Source: Actinophytocola algeriensis (GTDB lineage: Bacteria; Actinomycetota; Actinomycetes; Mycobacteriales; Pseudonocardiaceae). Taken from it: 64,000 bases of DNA. Position 1 is the stretch's first letter. Every line of letters starts with the position of its first letter. The position numbers and the translations under genes were made by a program. Under the pieces are notes generated by a model. The model ran no database searches and had not been told where the DNA came from. It saw nothing but the letters and a program-made list of their open reading frames with translations. The DNA lies in the NCBI RefSeq assembly GCF_014203735.1, contig NZ_JACHJQ010000016.1, forward strand, positions 1-64,000. Reading direction: 5' to 3'. Shown here in pieces: positions 44,348-53,377 of this stretch.

Positions 44348-45097
44348 ATGGATCGGATCCAGGAGACGTCAGTCGCGTTGGCGGAGCTGACGGACTCCAT
44401 CCGGCCCGACGAGCCACGCGAGGTGTTGCTGGCGCGGGTCGCCTCCCGCGTCGTGAGGTTGATGCCCGGTGCGGACGCCGTGACGGTCACGCTGGTCGTC
44501 GACGGCACACCGAACACCGTGGCGGCGACCGAGGAGTCGCTGGTGCCTCTGGACCAGATCCAGTACACCACCGGGACCGGCCCGTGTCTCGACGCGCTCC
44601 GCACCGAGACCCTCGTCCGAGCCGAACGCGCCGACATGGCGCAGCGCTGGCCGGCGTTCGCGGACGTGGCCGAGACAACCGGTGTCCTCACCTCGTTGTC
44701 GTGTCCGCTGTTCCTGCCCGCCGACGGCGCCGCCTCGAGCAGGCGGGCACTCGACCACCGGCTGTCCGGTGCGCTCAACGTGTGGAGCTTCCAGCCCGAC
44801 GCCTTCGCCCCGGCCGAGGCCACGCTCATCGCGATGTTCACCTCCGCACTGTCCTCGATCATCCTCACCGCGACCCGCTGGGCTGCCGCCGAGAAGCAGA
44901 CCGATCAACTGCTGGTCGCCCTCGAGACCCGCGATGCCATCGCGACCGCGAAGGGCATCGTCATGGTCTACCACCGCCTGGGCGTCGATGAGGCGTTCCA
45001 GTGGCTGGTGGACGCGTCCCAGCGGACCAACCGGAAGATCCGTGACCTGGCCCGGTTGATCATCGACGATCCCGACGTCGTCAACGGCAAGGTCTGA
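44348..45097 (+). CDS. GAF-ANTAR regulator
   Basis: The 249-residue protein starts at ATG 44348 after GGGAGTGGGG. The GAF domain contains VVRLMPGADAVTVTLVVDGT, QYTTGTGPCLDALRTET and LSGALNVWSF. The ANTAR domain contains ETRDAIATAKGIVMVYHRLG and VDEAFQWLVDASQRTNRKIR. The GPCLDA motif is shared by all full-length members here except the third. Probably an RNA-binding antiterminator under its own promoter, since the gap to the previous gene is 191 nt. Confidence 0.9.
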   Translation: MDRIQETSVALAELTDSIRPDEPREVLLARVASRVVRLMPGADAVTVTLVVDGTPNTVAATEESLVPLDQIQYTTGTGPCLDALRTETLVRAERADMAQRWPAFADVAETTGVLTSLSCPLFLPADGAASSRRALDHRLSGALNVWSFQPDAFAPAEATLIAMFTSALSSIILTATRWAAAEKQTDQLLVALETRDAIATAKGIVMVYHRLGVDEAFQWLVDASQRTNRKIRDLARLIIDDPDVVNGKV

Positions 45098-45238
45098 GGC
45101 CCGACCCGGTGCGCAGGCGACCACGTGATGTACCAGGCACCTGCGGTCAGCGTCGCGACCCGCGTTGGACGAAGATGAACACCGAGAAGAGCCCAGGACG
45201 GCAGCTGCCGACGGTGGAGCACGGAGGTAGGTGCAGCG

Positions 45239-45943
45239 GTGGATGATGAACGCCGTCAGCGGCTCTGGCGGCTCGTCACCGCACGAGCCACCGGTGACGG
45301 GCCCGGCTGGGGGTCGATGGTCTGCGCGGTCGCCGTCGACCGGCTCGACGTCGACGGCGCGGCCATCTCGGTCCGCACGTCGGGACGTGCCCAGGACCTG
45401 ATCGCGGTCAACGGCACCTGGGCGCAGCGGCTCGAGGAGCTGCAGTACACCCTCGGGGAGGGCCCCGGGGTCGAGGCGTACACCACCGCCGGTCCCGTAC
45501 TCGTCGCCGACCTGTCCGACGCCGCCCCGCGGTGGCCAGGATTCGCCAGGTCAGCGGCCGAGGAGGGACTCGCCGCGGTGTTCGCCCTGCCTCTGCAGGA
45601 AGGCGCGATCCGGCTGGGCGCGCTCGACCTGTACCGCCGCCGGACCGGCGGGTTGTCGACCGAGGAACTCGCCGACGCGGCCGTCCTGGCCGACCTCGCC
45701 ACCACCGCACTGCTGACCGACACCTCCCCCGACACGACGGGACCGTCGAGGAGCGCCGACGGGGCCGGGCACTACGACGACGTCAACATCGCCATTGGCA
45801 TGCTCGCCGCCGAACTGCACATCAGCATCGCCGACGCATCACTCCGCCTCCGCGCGCACGCCTACAGCACCGGCACACCACTGCTCGAGATCGCCCACGC
45901 CGTACTCACCCGGAAGTTGCGAGCCGACGCCTTCCAGGACTGA
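45239..45943 (+). CDS. GAF-ANTAR regulator, diverged
   Basis: The 234-residue protein begins with GTG behind CGGAGGTAGG. The GAF domain reads QYTLGEGPGVEAYTTAGPVL, where the usual GPCLDA is GPGVEA, so the conserved Cys is replaced. The C-terminal NIAIGMLAAELHISIADASL, then RLRAHAYSTGTPLLEIA, is a shortened ANTAR-like helix bundle. The loss of the Cys might change redox or ligand sensing. Confidence 0.82.
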   Translation: MDDERRQRLWRLVTARATGDGPGWGSMVCAVAVDRLDVDGAAISVRTSGRAQDLIAVNGTWAQRLEELQYTLGEGPGVEAYTTAGPVLVADLSDAAPRWPGFARSAAEEGLAAVFALPLQEGAIRLGALDLYRRRTGGLSTEELADAAVLADLATTALLTDTSPDTTGPSRSADGAGHYDDVNIAIGMLAAELHISIADASLRLRAHAYSTGTPLLEIAHAVLTRKLRADAFQD

Positions 45944-45993
45944 CCCCACCCGCCACCCGGCGAAAGCGTCAGCCCCGGTCGTATGCTGGCCCG

Positions 45994-46737
45994 GTGCCCC
46001 CCACGCAGGACGTCGTCAGCGACACCATCGCGGCCATCACCGCCCGGCTCGCGGCCCGCCACGACGGCATGGCCGTTCTGCGTGCCGTCACCGACGCCTG
46101 CGGGACGTTACTCTCCGCCGACGCCACCGGTGTCCTGATCGCCGACCCCCGCGGTGGCGTCGAGGTCATCGCCGCCTCCGACGAACCGACGCGGTTCGTC
46201 GAACGGCTGCAGGCAGAGCTGCGGGAAGGCCCCTGCCTGGCGTGCATCGACGACAACACCGAGGTCGCCGTCCCCGACCCCGACACCGAGCGGGAACGCT
46301 GGCCGCGCTTTGCCGACGCGATGACCGAGGCCGGGTTCCGGTCCATGTACGCCCACCCGCTACGCCTGATGAACCGCGCCGTCGGCGGCCTCAACATCTT
46401 CTACACCACGCGGACCGACCTGCCGCCGACCGCCCGGCGACTCGCTCAGGCACTCGCCGACCTGGCCGTGCTCGGCCTGACCCAGGAGCGGGACCAGCGC
46501 CGGGTCGAACGGCTCGCGGAACAGACCCTCACCACCCTCAACGACCGCACCCACCTCGGCCATGCCGTCGGCGTCGTCGCGAGCACCCTGGGCGTCACCC
46601 CGGATGTCGCACGAGCCATGTTCGTGGCAGCCAGCACGCAGGGTGGCCGATCGATCCGAGACCTGGCGAACGCCATTACCAGCGGCGCCCTCGCCCCCGC
46701 CGACCTCCACGACACGTCGCGCACCGGCCGCGGCTGA
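45994..46737 (+). CDS. GAF-ANTAR regulator
   Basis: The 247-residue protein starts at GTG 45994, 50 nt after the preceding gene. The GAF domain has LLSADATGVLIADPRGGVEV, AELREGPCLACIDDNT and AVGGLNIFYTTR. The C-terminal NDRTHLGHAVGVVASTLGVT, then TPDVARAMFVAASTQGGRS, is an ANTAR domain. Same family role as its neighbours. Confidence 0.85.
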   Translation: MPPTQDVVSDTIAAITARLAARHDGMAVLRAVTDACGTLLSADATGVLIADPRGGVEVIAASDEPTRFVERLQAELREGPCLACIDDNTEVAVPDPDTERERWPRFADAMTEAGFRSMYAHPLRLMNRAVGGLNIFYTTRTDLPPTARRLAQALADLAVLGLTQERDQRRVERLAEQTLTTLNDRTHLGHAVGVVASTLGVTPDVARAMFVAASTQGGRSIRDLANAITSGALAPADLHDTSRTGRG

Positions 46738-46940
46738 TCCCTCACTGGACCGCGCCCCCGCCACGGGTGCGGTAGCGTGGGGACATCGCTTGATCGTCGG
46801 CACTCCTGGCAGCCCGGCCACGGCAGGATCGTCAACCTCGCAGGGTCAACGTCCCGTCACCGCCTCACCCCGCATACGTCGGGTGGAGCCGGAGGTCGCC
46901 GCCTCCCTGCGGACACATCGCGGCGATGGAGGAGTTGCCC

Positions 46941-47192
46941 ATGTCGACACCCGACCAGGCCGCCCGGGAGCAAGCAGCTCGCCGAGTCCTGCACCGCCTG
47001 CAGCAGCGCACCACGCTAAACGAGGGCATCGGCATCCTCCAGACCTGGAACGACTGCGAACAGCAACAAGCCCGTGACCAGCTCCGCACCGACAACGGCA
47101 GCAATGGCCAGAACGTCGAGGCGGACAGGATGATCGCGGTCGTCAACGCCACCGCCGACGCCACCACCGACCCCGACGCGGACTGGGACTGA
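46941..47192 (+). CDS. Small ANTAR-only protein
   Basis: An 83-residue protein whose ATG at 46941 is 6 nt behind GGAGGAG. This decides the start over the ATG at 46926, which lies before that ribosome-binding site. RVLHRLQQRTTLNEGIGILQ followed by TWNDCEQQQARDQLR has the length and helix pattern of an ANTAR domain, but no GAF or receiver domain is present. It could compete with the full-length proteins for RNA targets; this is an inference. Confidence 0.6.
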   Translation: MSTPDQAAREQAARRVLHRLQQRTTLNEGIGILQTWNDCEQQQARDQLRTDNGSNGQNVEADRMIAVVNATADATTDPDADWD

Positions 47193-47377
47193 CCCGGTCC
47201 CTCCCCAGCGGCCCCGCCGGCCATCGCGCGCGTCTCCACGAGCACGTGGTGATCCACCGCGATGCGCGTTCCCGGATCGGCCACGAACGTGTGCGCGTCC
47301 TGATCATCGGGTATCCGCGCAGTCTGACGTCGACCGGCGGCTCCTCCGCGGTCGATCCACGGAAGGAGGCGCTGCAC

Positions 47378-47809
47378 ATGCGGAAGAACATGCACCGACG
47401 GGGACGGCCGCCGTTCAGCAAGGCGTACTCGTTCGCGCTCGTGACGCTGGCGTTGTTCCTGCTCAGCTGGATCGGCCAGTTCATCACGCAGATGATCGAG
47501 GTGTCCAACGACGCCGAAGAACACGGCCAGGTCTTCACCTGGGCGCAGTTCCTCCCCCAGTTCCTCTCCGCGACCTTCGAGAACTGGCAGTCGGAGTTCC
47601 TGCAACTGGTCTGGCAGGCAGTGGGACTGTCGATGCTGTTCTACTGGGGCTCGTCACAGTCCCGTGAGGGCGACGACCGGCTCGAGGCCAAAGTGGACGC
47701 ACTCCTGCGAGAACGCGGCATCGACGTGGAAGCCATCGACGCCGCCATCGTCGACGACGTCAGCGGACGCTCCACCCAACGCGACCCGGCTGCGGAGGCC
47801 ACGCGCTGA
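47378..47809 (+). CDS. DUF6766-type small membrane protein
   Basis: The 143-residue protein has AYSFALVTLALFLLSWIGQF as first transmembrane segment and LQLVWQAVGLSMLFYWGSSQ as second, with TWAQFLPQFLSATFENWQSE between them. These match small actinobacterial membrane proteins of the DUF6766 type. The C-terminal 40 residues are charged and cytoplasmic. The start follows GGAAGGAGG at a good spacing. Function is unknown. Confidence 0.75.
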   Translation: MRKNMHRRGRPPFSKAYSFALVTLALFLLSWIGQFITQMIEVSNDAEEHGQVFTWAQFLPQFLSATFENWQSEFLQLVWQAVGLSMLFYWGSSQSREGDDRLEAKVDALLRERGIDVEAIDAAIVDDVSGRSTQRDPAAEATR

Positions 47810-47814
47810 CCTCG

Positions 47815-48069
47815 TCATCCGCGGAACACCTGTTCCTGCACCGGCCACGGCACCGCGCTGTGCCGCCGCATGCGGTCCTCGTCCTGGAAGAACCGGCCAC
47901 GTCCGCCACGGACAAACCACCGCATGTCGCCCCAGCGCTCGGGTGCGCCACCCCCGACGCCGACCGAGCGCCGTCGCCGGAACGCTTCGGTCAGCGTCTG
48001 ACGTGCCGCCGTCGCCCGCTTGATCGGAACAGATTCAGACCGTCCGCGCTTCCTCGGTTGACCGCACAC
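47815..48069 (-). CDS. Small hypothetical protein, 84 residues
   Basis: No family recognised. The frame has about 85% G/C in third codon positions from residue 25 on, which supports coding. The end reads RWGDMRWFVRGGRGRFFQDE and RMRRHSAVPWPVQEQVFRG. It is convergent with the DUF6766 gene, 5 nt apart. The N-terminus is uncertain and it may be the end of a larger decayed gene. Confidence 0.45.
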   Translation of the reverse strand: MCGQPRKRGRSESVPIKRATAARQTLTEAFRRRRSVGVGGGAPERWGDMRWFVRGGRGRFFQDEDRMRRHSAVPWPVQEQVFRG

Positions 48070-48142
48070 AGACGCGGGTACTGACCAGGTACGTCAAACA
48101 GTCGGCGTACTTCACCCGAACCGGGCAGAGGACGGCGACGAC

Positions 48143-48649
48143 ATGATGGATCTGGACTTCGACGACACCATGCTGTGCGGCCTACGTCGGTACGTGCGAC
48201 TCGTCGCCCAATCCCTGGGACTGCACGGCGAGTGCTCCTACATCCAGGCCGACGAGTCCGCCTGCGCCTACATCGCCCTGGACGCACGGCTCAGCCGCTT
48301 CCCCGACCGCGACGTGGCGCTCCTGTGGGACGAGGAACCCGGATGGTCCGCAGCACTCGAGACCCACAGCGGCGAGGACCTGTTGGCCGTGGCCTACCTC
48401 GAGCACGAGGTACTACCCCACCACCGACAGTGGCGACATGGGTCGAGAACCTCTTCCGCCCTGGCGATGCTCCCGCTTACGTCGAGCCCGGCGGCCGGCC
48501 ACCCAAGTTCGACAACACCGAAGACCTGCTGCCCCGCCTGGCGGCCTACACCATCCGGTACCGCCGGCCAGGCAGAACAGCCGCGGAGAGCCAGATCGCC
48601 GAAGCCGCGGCCGTCGGCCTGCCTGCCACCGGCAACCCGCTGAGAACAG
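48143..48649 (+). pseudogene. DUF6292-like protein, frameshifted and cut at a junction
   Basis: The N-terminal frame has GLRRYVRLVAQSLGLHGECS, ALLWDEEPGWSAALETHSGE and VAYLEHEVLP, the DUF6292 pattern. Near 48412 the frame changes, and PTVATWVENLFRPGDAPAYV and TEDLLPRLAAYTIRYRRPGR follow. Near 48650 this sequence runs head-on into the truncated FAD oxidoreductase. Function of the family is unknown. Confidence 0.65.
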
Positions 48650-49176
48650 CGCTCGACGACCTTCTCTGCGCCTGCCTTGCGGGCCACCAGCGACCGCATG
48701 CCGTCCGCGCCGACGACCAGCCGCGCCCGTTCCGTCGCCTCGGCGCCTCGTGGCGTGGTGTACCGCACCCCGACGACCCGGTCGTCCTCGTGGACGAGGT
48801 CGTTGACCGTGCACGACTCCTGGAAGTCCACACCGGACGCCACGGCACCGTCGGCGAGAACCGGGTCGAGCACGAAACGCCTCGGCGCGTACGTGGTCCG
48901 GTGGCCGTCGGCGGGCAGGGAGAAGCCGTCGAGACGGACACCGAGCGCCTCGTAGCTCTGGTGGTCGATCGGCCGGCAACCCGCGTCGCGGAGCCTGTCC
49001 AGCAGCCCCCACCCGTCGAGCAGCGCCACGCCCGGCTGGTGGATGTAGTGCGACGACAGGGTGTCCTGTGGGAAACACACCTTCTCCAGGAGCAGGACGC
49101 GGTAACCCTGTCTGGCGAACAGCATCGCCGCAGGCGAACCCGCGCAACGGGCGCCTATGACAACTACGTCGTACAT
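48650..49176 (-). pseudogene. FAD-dependent oxidoreductase, N-terminal part only
   Basis: The first 175 residues match a flavin monooxygenase or halogenase-like enzyme: YDVVVIGARCAGSPAAMLFA (Rossmann fold for FAD), VLLLEKVCFPQDTLSSHYIH, RTTYAPRRFVLDPVLADGAV and RLVVGADGMRSLVARKAGA (the GD motif). The remaining 230 or so residues are missing; beyond 48650 the minus frame is only the antisense of the DUF6292 gene. It begins 9 nt after the A-T NRPS gene and clearly belonged to that operon as a tailoring or precursor-modifying enzyme. Confidence 0.75.
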
Positions 49177-49185
49177 GGCCCTCGC

Positions 49186-51028
49186 TTACTGTTGAGTTAC
49201 GGCACCCTTGGATTCGATGTACGCGGCAATGGAGGCGACCGTCGAGTTGCGGAACATCTGGTCCATCGGGACTTCGACGCCCAGTTCCTCGATGAGAAAT
49301 CCCTGGATTCTGGCCATGATCACGGACTGGCCGCCAAGAGCGAAGAAGTCGTCGTCGATCGCTATGTCGTCGCGTTGGAGTTCCCGGCACCAGATGGCGT
49401 GCACTCCGTCGACAATCATCGCAGTACTCCCGTTCGCCTTCAACGGCCGGTCGACGATGTCGGCGTTTTGGTTCCCGAAATCCGCAACCAGTGCCGCGCG
49501 GTCCACTTTTCCGTGCGGACTCAGCGGAATACGAGGAATGTCGACGAACCTGGTGGGCACCATGTTCCTCGGCAGCGTCTCGAGGAGGCCGGCGCGCAGG
49601 CCGCCACCGTCGAGGCCGTCCCCAGCCGGGACGACGAACGCGATCAGCTCCGTCTCGCCCGAGTCGCTCTTCCAGGGCACCACGGCGGCCTGCCTGACCC
49701 CGTCCAGCCTGCAGAGCGCGCGCTCGACGTCGTTGGGGTCGATACGCATGCCCCGCACCTTCACCTGCGCGTCCATGCGGCCGACGACGACGAGCTGCCC
49801 GGACTCGGTGACGTAGCCGAGGTCACCCGTGCGGTACAGCCTGCGCGGCACACCGTCGACGAGGGTCGTCGTGAAGCGCTCCGACTCGGGTCCCTCACCG
49901 TTCAGGTAGCCGGCGCCGACGCTGGTTCCGGAGATGCAGATCTCGCCGTACTCCCCCGTCCCGACACCACTGCCCCGCTCGTCGCGGAGGTGGATCTCGG
50001 TGTTGTGGACCGGCAGGCCGACCGGGGCGATGTCGTGTCCGCCCTGCCGGATGCCAGCGAGGTCGTACGACGAGGCGACATCCGTGCACTCGGCGACGCC
50101 GTACTGGTGCAGGAGTGTGCAGGTGTTCCCCTCGCGCCCCGCCCAGTCCGCGATCCTCCCGACGAGCAGCGGCTCCCCGCCGAAGAGCACGTAGTCCAGC
50201 CCGGCGAGCGTCTCACCCCCACGTGCGGTCTCCCAGTCCACCAGGAGGTACAGCGTGCTCGACGCGCAGTGCACCGTGCGTATTCCGTGCTCGTCCAGCA
50301 GGCGGTAGGCCATCGCCACGTCGAAGTTGCGGCTCGCCATCAGGTGCAGGGTCGCGCCGCAGAACAACGGCATCATCAGGCTGCGCTGGGAGAGGTCGAA
50401 GCCGAAGGCACTGACGACCAGGTTGGCGGACCCTTGGTGCAGGCCGTACTCGAGCCGCAGCCAGTTCAGCAGGTTGAACCAGCCCTCGTGCCGCACCCCG
50501 GTGAGCTTCGGCGTACCCGTCGACCCGGACGTGAAGACCGCGTAGCACAGGTCGTCCCCGGTGATCAGGACGTCGGGACCGGTCGCCGGAAGATCGCCGA
50601 GGCAGTCGGAAAGCCGGCCGGGGGCGACCACCTCGACCGCCGGGGACGCCACCAGCCCCGGCCGTCGCCGGGGACGCCACGACGAGGGCCAGACCGGGGT
50701 TCTGCCGCAGCAGCTCCCGGAGCCTCGCCGCGGGATAGGCCGGATCGAACGGCACGTAGGCCGCGCCCGCCTTGAGCGTGCCGAGGATCGCGATGACCAG
50801 GTCGACCGAATAGTCGAGACAGAGGCCGACCCTGGCGCCCCGGCCCAGTCCGCGCCTGGTGAGGAAGTGCGCGAACCGGTTGGCCGCGGCGTCCAGCTCC
50901 GCGTAGGTCAACCGCTCCCCAGCACAGCTGACGGCGACGGCATCCGGGGTGGTCCTTGCGTGCGCCTCGAACCGCGCGTGGACGACGGGCGTCGGAGGCA
51001 GAGCGACGCGCTTTCCCCGGAGAATCAT
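49186..51028 (-). pseudogene. NRPS loading-type protein (adenylation plus carrier domain), one frameshift
   Basis: The protein would have about 613 residues: an adenylation domain with RLTYAELDAAANRFAHFL, GTLKAGAAYVPFDPAYP, YAVFTSGSTGTPKLTGV (A3), LLHQYGVAECTDV (A5), RRLYRTGDLGYV (A7), GRMDAQVKVRGMRI (A8) and RIPLSPHGKVDRAAL (A10 with the catalytic Lys), and a carrier domain DDFFALGGQSVIMARIQGFL with the phosphopantetheine Ser. The A4 region FGFDLSQRSLMMPL has the substrate Asp. Near 50657 one extra G in a GGGG run splits the frame between A2 and A3. The A domain otherwise looks functional. No condensation domain, so it probably starts the assembly line. MbtH lies just upstream. Confidence 0.88.
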
Positions 51029-51045
51029 GTGCGTGCTCAGCGCCT

Positions 51046-51261
51046 TCAGTCCGTGGCCATGGCTTCCCGCAGGCTCTTCGGCCGCAGGTCGGTCCAGTTC
51101 CGCTCGACGTACTGCAGGCACTCGGCCCTGGCCGCCTCACCGAAGACCACCCGCCAGCCCGCGGGGACCTCCACGAACACCGGCCACAGGGAGTGCTGGT
51201 CCTCGTCGTTCACCACGACGTAGAAGCTGCCGTTCTCGTCATCGAAAGGGTTCGTACTCAC
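51046..51261 (-). CDS. mbtH: MbtH-like NRPS accessory protein
   Basis: The 71-residue protein from GTG reads [40 protein letters not shown] and [15 protein letters not shown], matching the MbtH family with its conserved NxxD, SLWP and WTDLRP motifs. MbtH proteins bind the adenylation domain and raise its solubility and activity. It is the first gene of the A-T/FAD operon and lies 17 nt upstream of the A-T gene. The start is decided by the conserved STNPFDD beginning. Confidence 0.93.
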   Translation of the reverse strand: MSTNPFDDENGSFYVVVNDEDQHSLWPVFVEVPAGWRVVFGEAARAECLQYVERNWTDLRPKSLREAMATD

Positions 51262-51577
51262 TGCCACCGTCCTCAACAGACACGACGCGACCCAGCGTGC
51301 AAACGAAGCGACACAATGCGAAAAGAACACCGAAGCCGGACAGCTCACCGATCACGAGTGTCCTGGCGACGGGACATCCGGCACTCGCGGACACCCAGAA
51401 CGCTGACGCCGGCGTTTGAGACGCTAGGACCCGACCTCCACGACCCACAAGACCAGCGAAATCGCCCGGCCGCCCGCCACCCACCCGAACCTTTATCCCA
51501 CCGGCGTTCTGTGCCAGCATGACCGGGAGGACACCCACGAACAGGCTTGTCGAGAATTGAATCCGGCCAGTTCAGCA

Positions 51578-51647
51578 CAACAACCCCGCCTGGCCTGGAT
51601 CGGTTTCCTGTCGCGGAACACGATCCAGCCGGGACGGGGCTGTTGTG
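51578..51647 (-). terminator. Long imperfect hairpin downstream of the exporter operon
   Basis: A 26-nt arm (51578-51603) pairs with 51622-51647 in about 21 positions; CGATCCAG and CGGGG with GTTGT are the paired blocks. The inner TTCC and GGAA can extend it to a six-base loop. It lies about 30 nt after the permease stop on the minus strand and upstream of MbtH, so it could end the exporter transcript and insulate the NRPS operon. Confidence 0.45.
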
Positions 51648-51675
51648 GTTCGAGCCTACGTTCTGTGTCGACTTC

Positions 51676-52443
51676 TCAGGAGATCTTACGGCGGTAGATC
51701 GCCGTGGCGAACACGAACGCGACGACGAGAATGCCGACACACCAGGCCAGTGCGACCCAGATGTCGTTGCCGACCGACTGCTCGGTGAACAGTGCGCGGA
51801 TCGTGTTGACGATCGATGTGACCGGCTGGTTCTCGGCGAAGGCACGCACCGGCCCTGGCATGCCGTCGGTCGGTACGAATGCCGAGCTGAGGAACGGCAG
51901 GAAGATCAGCGGGTAAGAGAACACGCTCGCGCCCTCGACCGACTTCGCGGACAGGCCGGGGATGACGGCGATCCAGGTCAACGCCAGGGTGAACAGGAGC
52001 AGGATGCCGGCGACCGCGAGCCAGGCCGGCACTTCGGCTCCCGTGCGGAAGCCCATGATCAGCGCGACGCCCAGGACGACCACGAGCGAGATCAGGTTGG
52101 CGACCAACGAGGTCAGCACGTGCGCCCACAGGACGGCCGATCGCGCGATCGGCATGGAGTGGAACCGCTCGAACACGCCACTCTTCATGTCCACGAACAG
52201 CCGGAAAGCGGTGTAGGAGATGCCCGACGCGATGGTGATGAGCAGGATGCCGGGCAGCAGGTAGTTCACATAGGACTCTCCGCTACCCGTGTCGATCGCG
52301 CCGCCGAACACGAAGACGAACATCAGCATCATGGCGATCGGCATGACCGCGGTCGTGATGATGGTGTCCGGGCTGCGCGCGATGTGACGCAGGGAGCGGC
52401 CGAGCAGGACAGTGCTGTCGCCGAGGAAATGCCTGTTCATCAT
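51676..52443 (-). CDS. ABC-2 type exporter permease (DrrB-like)
   Basis: The 255-residue protein has six hydrophobic segments, for example IITTAVMPIAMMLMFVFVFG, YLLPGILLITIASGISYTAF and LAWCVGILVVAFVFATAIY. The segment VFERFHSMPIARSAVLWAHV is the conserved loop of DrrB-type permeases (coupling helix near ERFHSMPI). Together with the ATPase whose stop overlaps its start it should export the NRPS product or a related toxic compound. Confidence 0.92.
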   Translation of the reverse strand: MMNRHFLGDSTVLLGRSLRHIARSPDTIITTAVMPIAMMLMFVFVFGGAIDTGSGESYVNYLLPGILLITIASGISYTAFRLFVDMKSGVFERFHSMPIARSAVLWAHVLTSLVANLISLVVVLGVALIMGFRTGAEVPAWLAVAGILLLFTLALTWIAVIPGLSAKSVEGASVFSYPLIFLPFLSSAFVPTDGMPGPVRAFAENQPVTSIVNTIRALFTEQSVGNDIWVALAWCVGILVVAFVFATAIYRRKIS

Positions 52444-53255
52444 CGCTCCTTGGTCATCGTACCGACGCTGTGGTCATCGCCGGCATCCTCCTTGCCGTTT
52501 TCCCCGACGAGGGCGAAGAAGACGTCTTCGAGAGTCGGCTTCTTCTCGACGTACTCGACTTTCGGAGCCGGAAGCAGTGCCTGCAGCTCGGCGAGGGTGC
52601 CGTTCACGAGGATCCGGCCCTCGTGGAGGATCGCGATCCGGTCCGCGAGTTGCTCGGCCTCGTCCAGGTACTGAGTCGTGAGCAGCACCGTCGTGCCGCG
52701 TCCGGCCAGTTCCCTGACGACCTCCCACACCTCGAGGCGCCCCTGGGGGTCGAGCCCGGCTGTCGGCTCGTCAAGGAAGATGACCGGCGGGCTCGCGACA
52801 AGGCTCATCGCGATGTCGAGGCGGCGGCGCATACCACCCGAGTACGTCAGCGCCCGCCGCGAGCTCGCCTCGGTCAGTGAGAAGCGTTCGAGCATCTCGT
52901 CCGCGACCCGTCCCGGGTCGGCGAGGTGCCGCAGCTTCGCGACCAGTACGAGGTTCTCCCGCCCGGTCAGGATGTCGTCGACGGCCGCGAACTGCCCGGT
53001 GAGGCTGATGGACTCCCGCACGTCCGCGGCCTGCGTGGCGACATCGAAGCCGTTGACAATTACGGTCCCCGCGTCGGGTCGGAGCAGCGTGGACAGGATC
53101 CGCACGAGCGTGGTCTTGCCTGCCCCGTTCGACCCGAGCAGGGCGAAGATACCGCCTCGCGACACCTCGAAGTCCACGCCGCGCAGCACCTTCAGGTCCT
53201 TGTACGACTTCTCCAAGCCCTGCACGCGGATCGCCGGACCTTGGTGCGTTGTCAT
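52440..53255 (-). CDS. ABC transporter ATP-binding protein (DrrA-like)
   Basis: The 271-residue ATPase has Walker A GIFALLGSNGAGKTTLVRIL, the signature YSGGMRRRLDIAMSLV, Walker B PPVIFLDEPTAGLDPQGR and the H-loop region TTVLLTTQYLDEAEQL with Gln in the place of the usual His (TTQYLDEA is the DrrA type). The C-terminal part is the DrrA-like extension. It powers the adjacent permease. It overlaps the permease by 4 nt. Confidence 0.93.
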   Translation of the reverse strand: MTTHQGPAIRVQGLEKSYKDLKVLRGVDFEVSRGGIFALLGSNGAGKTTLVRILSTLLRPDAGTVIVNGFDVATQAADVRESISLTGQFAAVDDILTGRENLVLVAKLRHLADPGRVADEMLERFSLTEASSRRALTYSGGMRRRLDIAMSLVASPPVIFLDEPTAGLDPQGRLEVWEVVRELAGRGTTVLLTTQYLDEAEQLADRIAILHEGRILVNGTLAELQALLPAPKVEYVEKKPTLEDVFFALVGENGKEDAGDDHSVGTMTKER

Positions 53256-53377
53256 CAGACCGCCCTCTCTTCACTTCCTGTGCGTTCTCCGGCGGCACTG
53301 ATCATCCGGCAGCGCCACTTCTGCCTGATCCACTCTCTGGTCATGTCGTGACCACCTCCCTGATGGATCGACGGGTG

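Noticed and set aside
48175-50775. Open frame of 866 codons on the plus strand
   Set aside because: Only its first part overlaps the second half of the DUF6292 remnant; the rest is antisense to the NRPS A-T and FAD genes.
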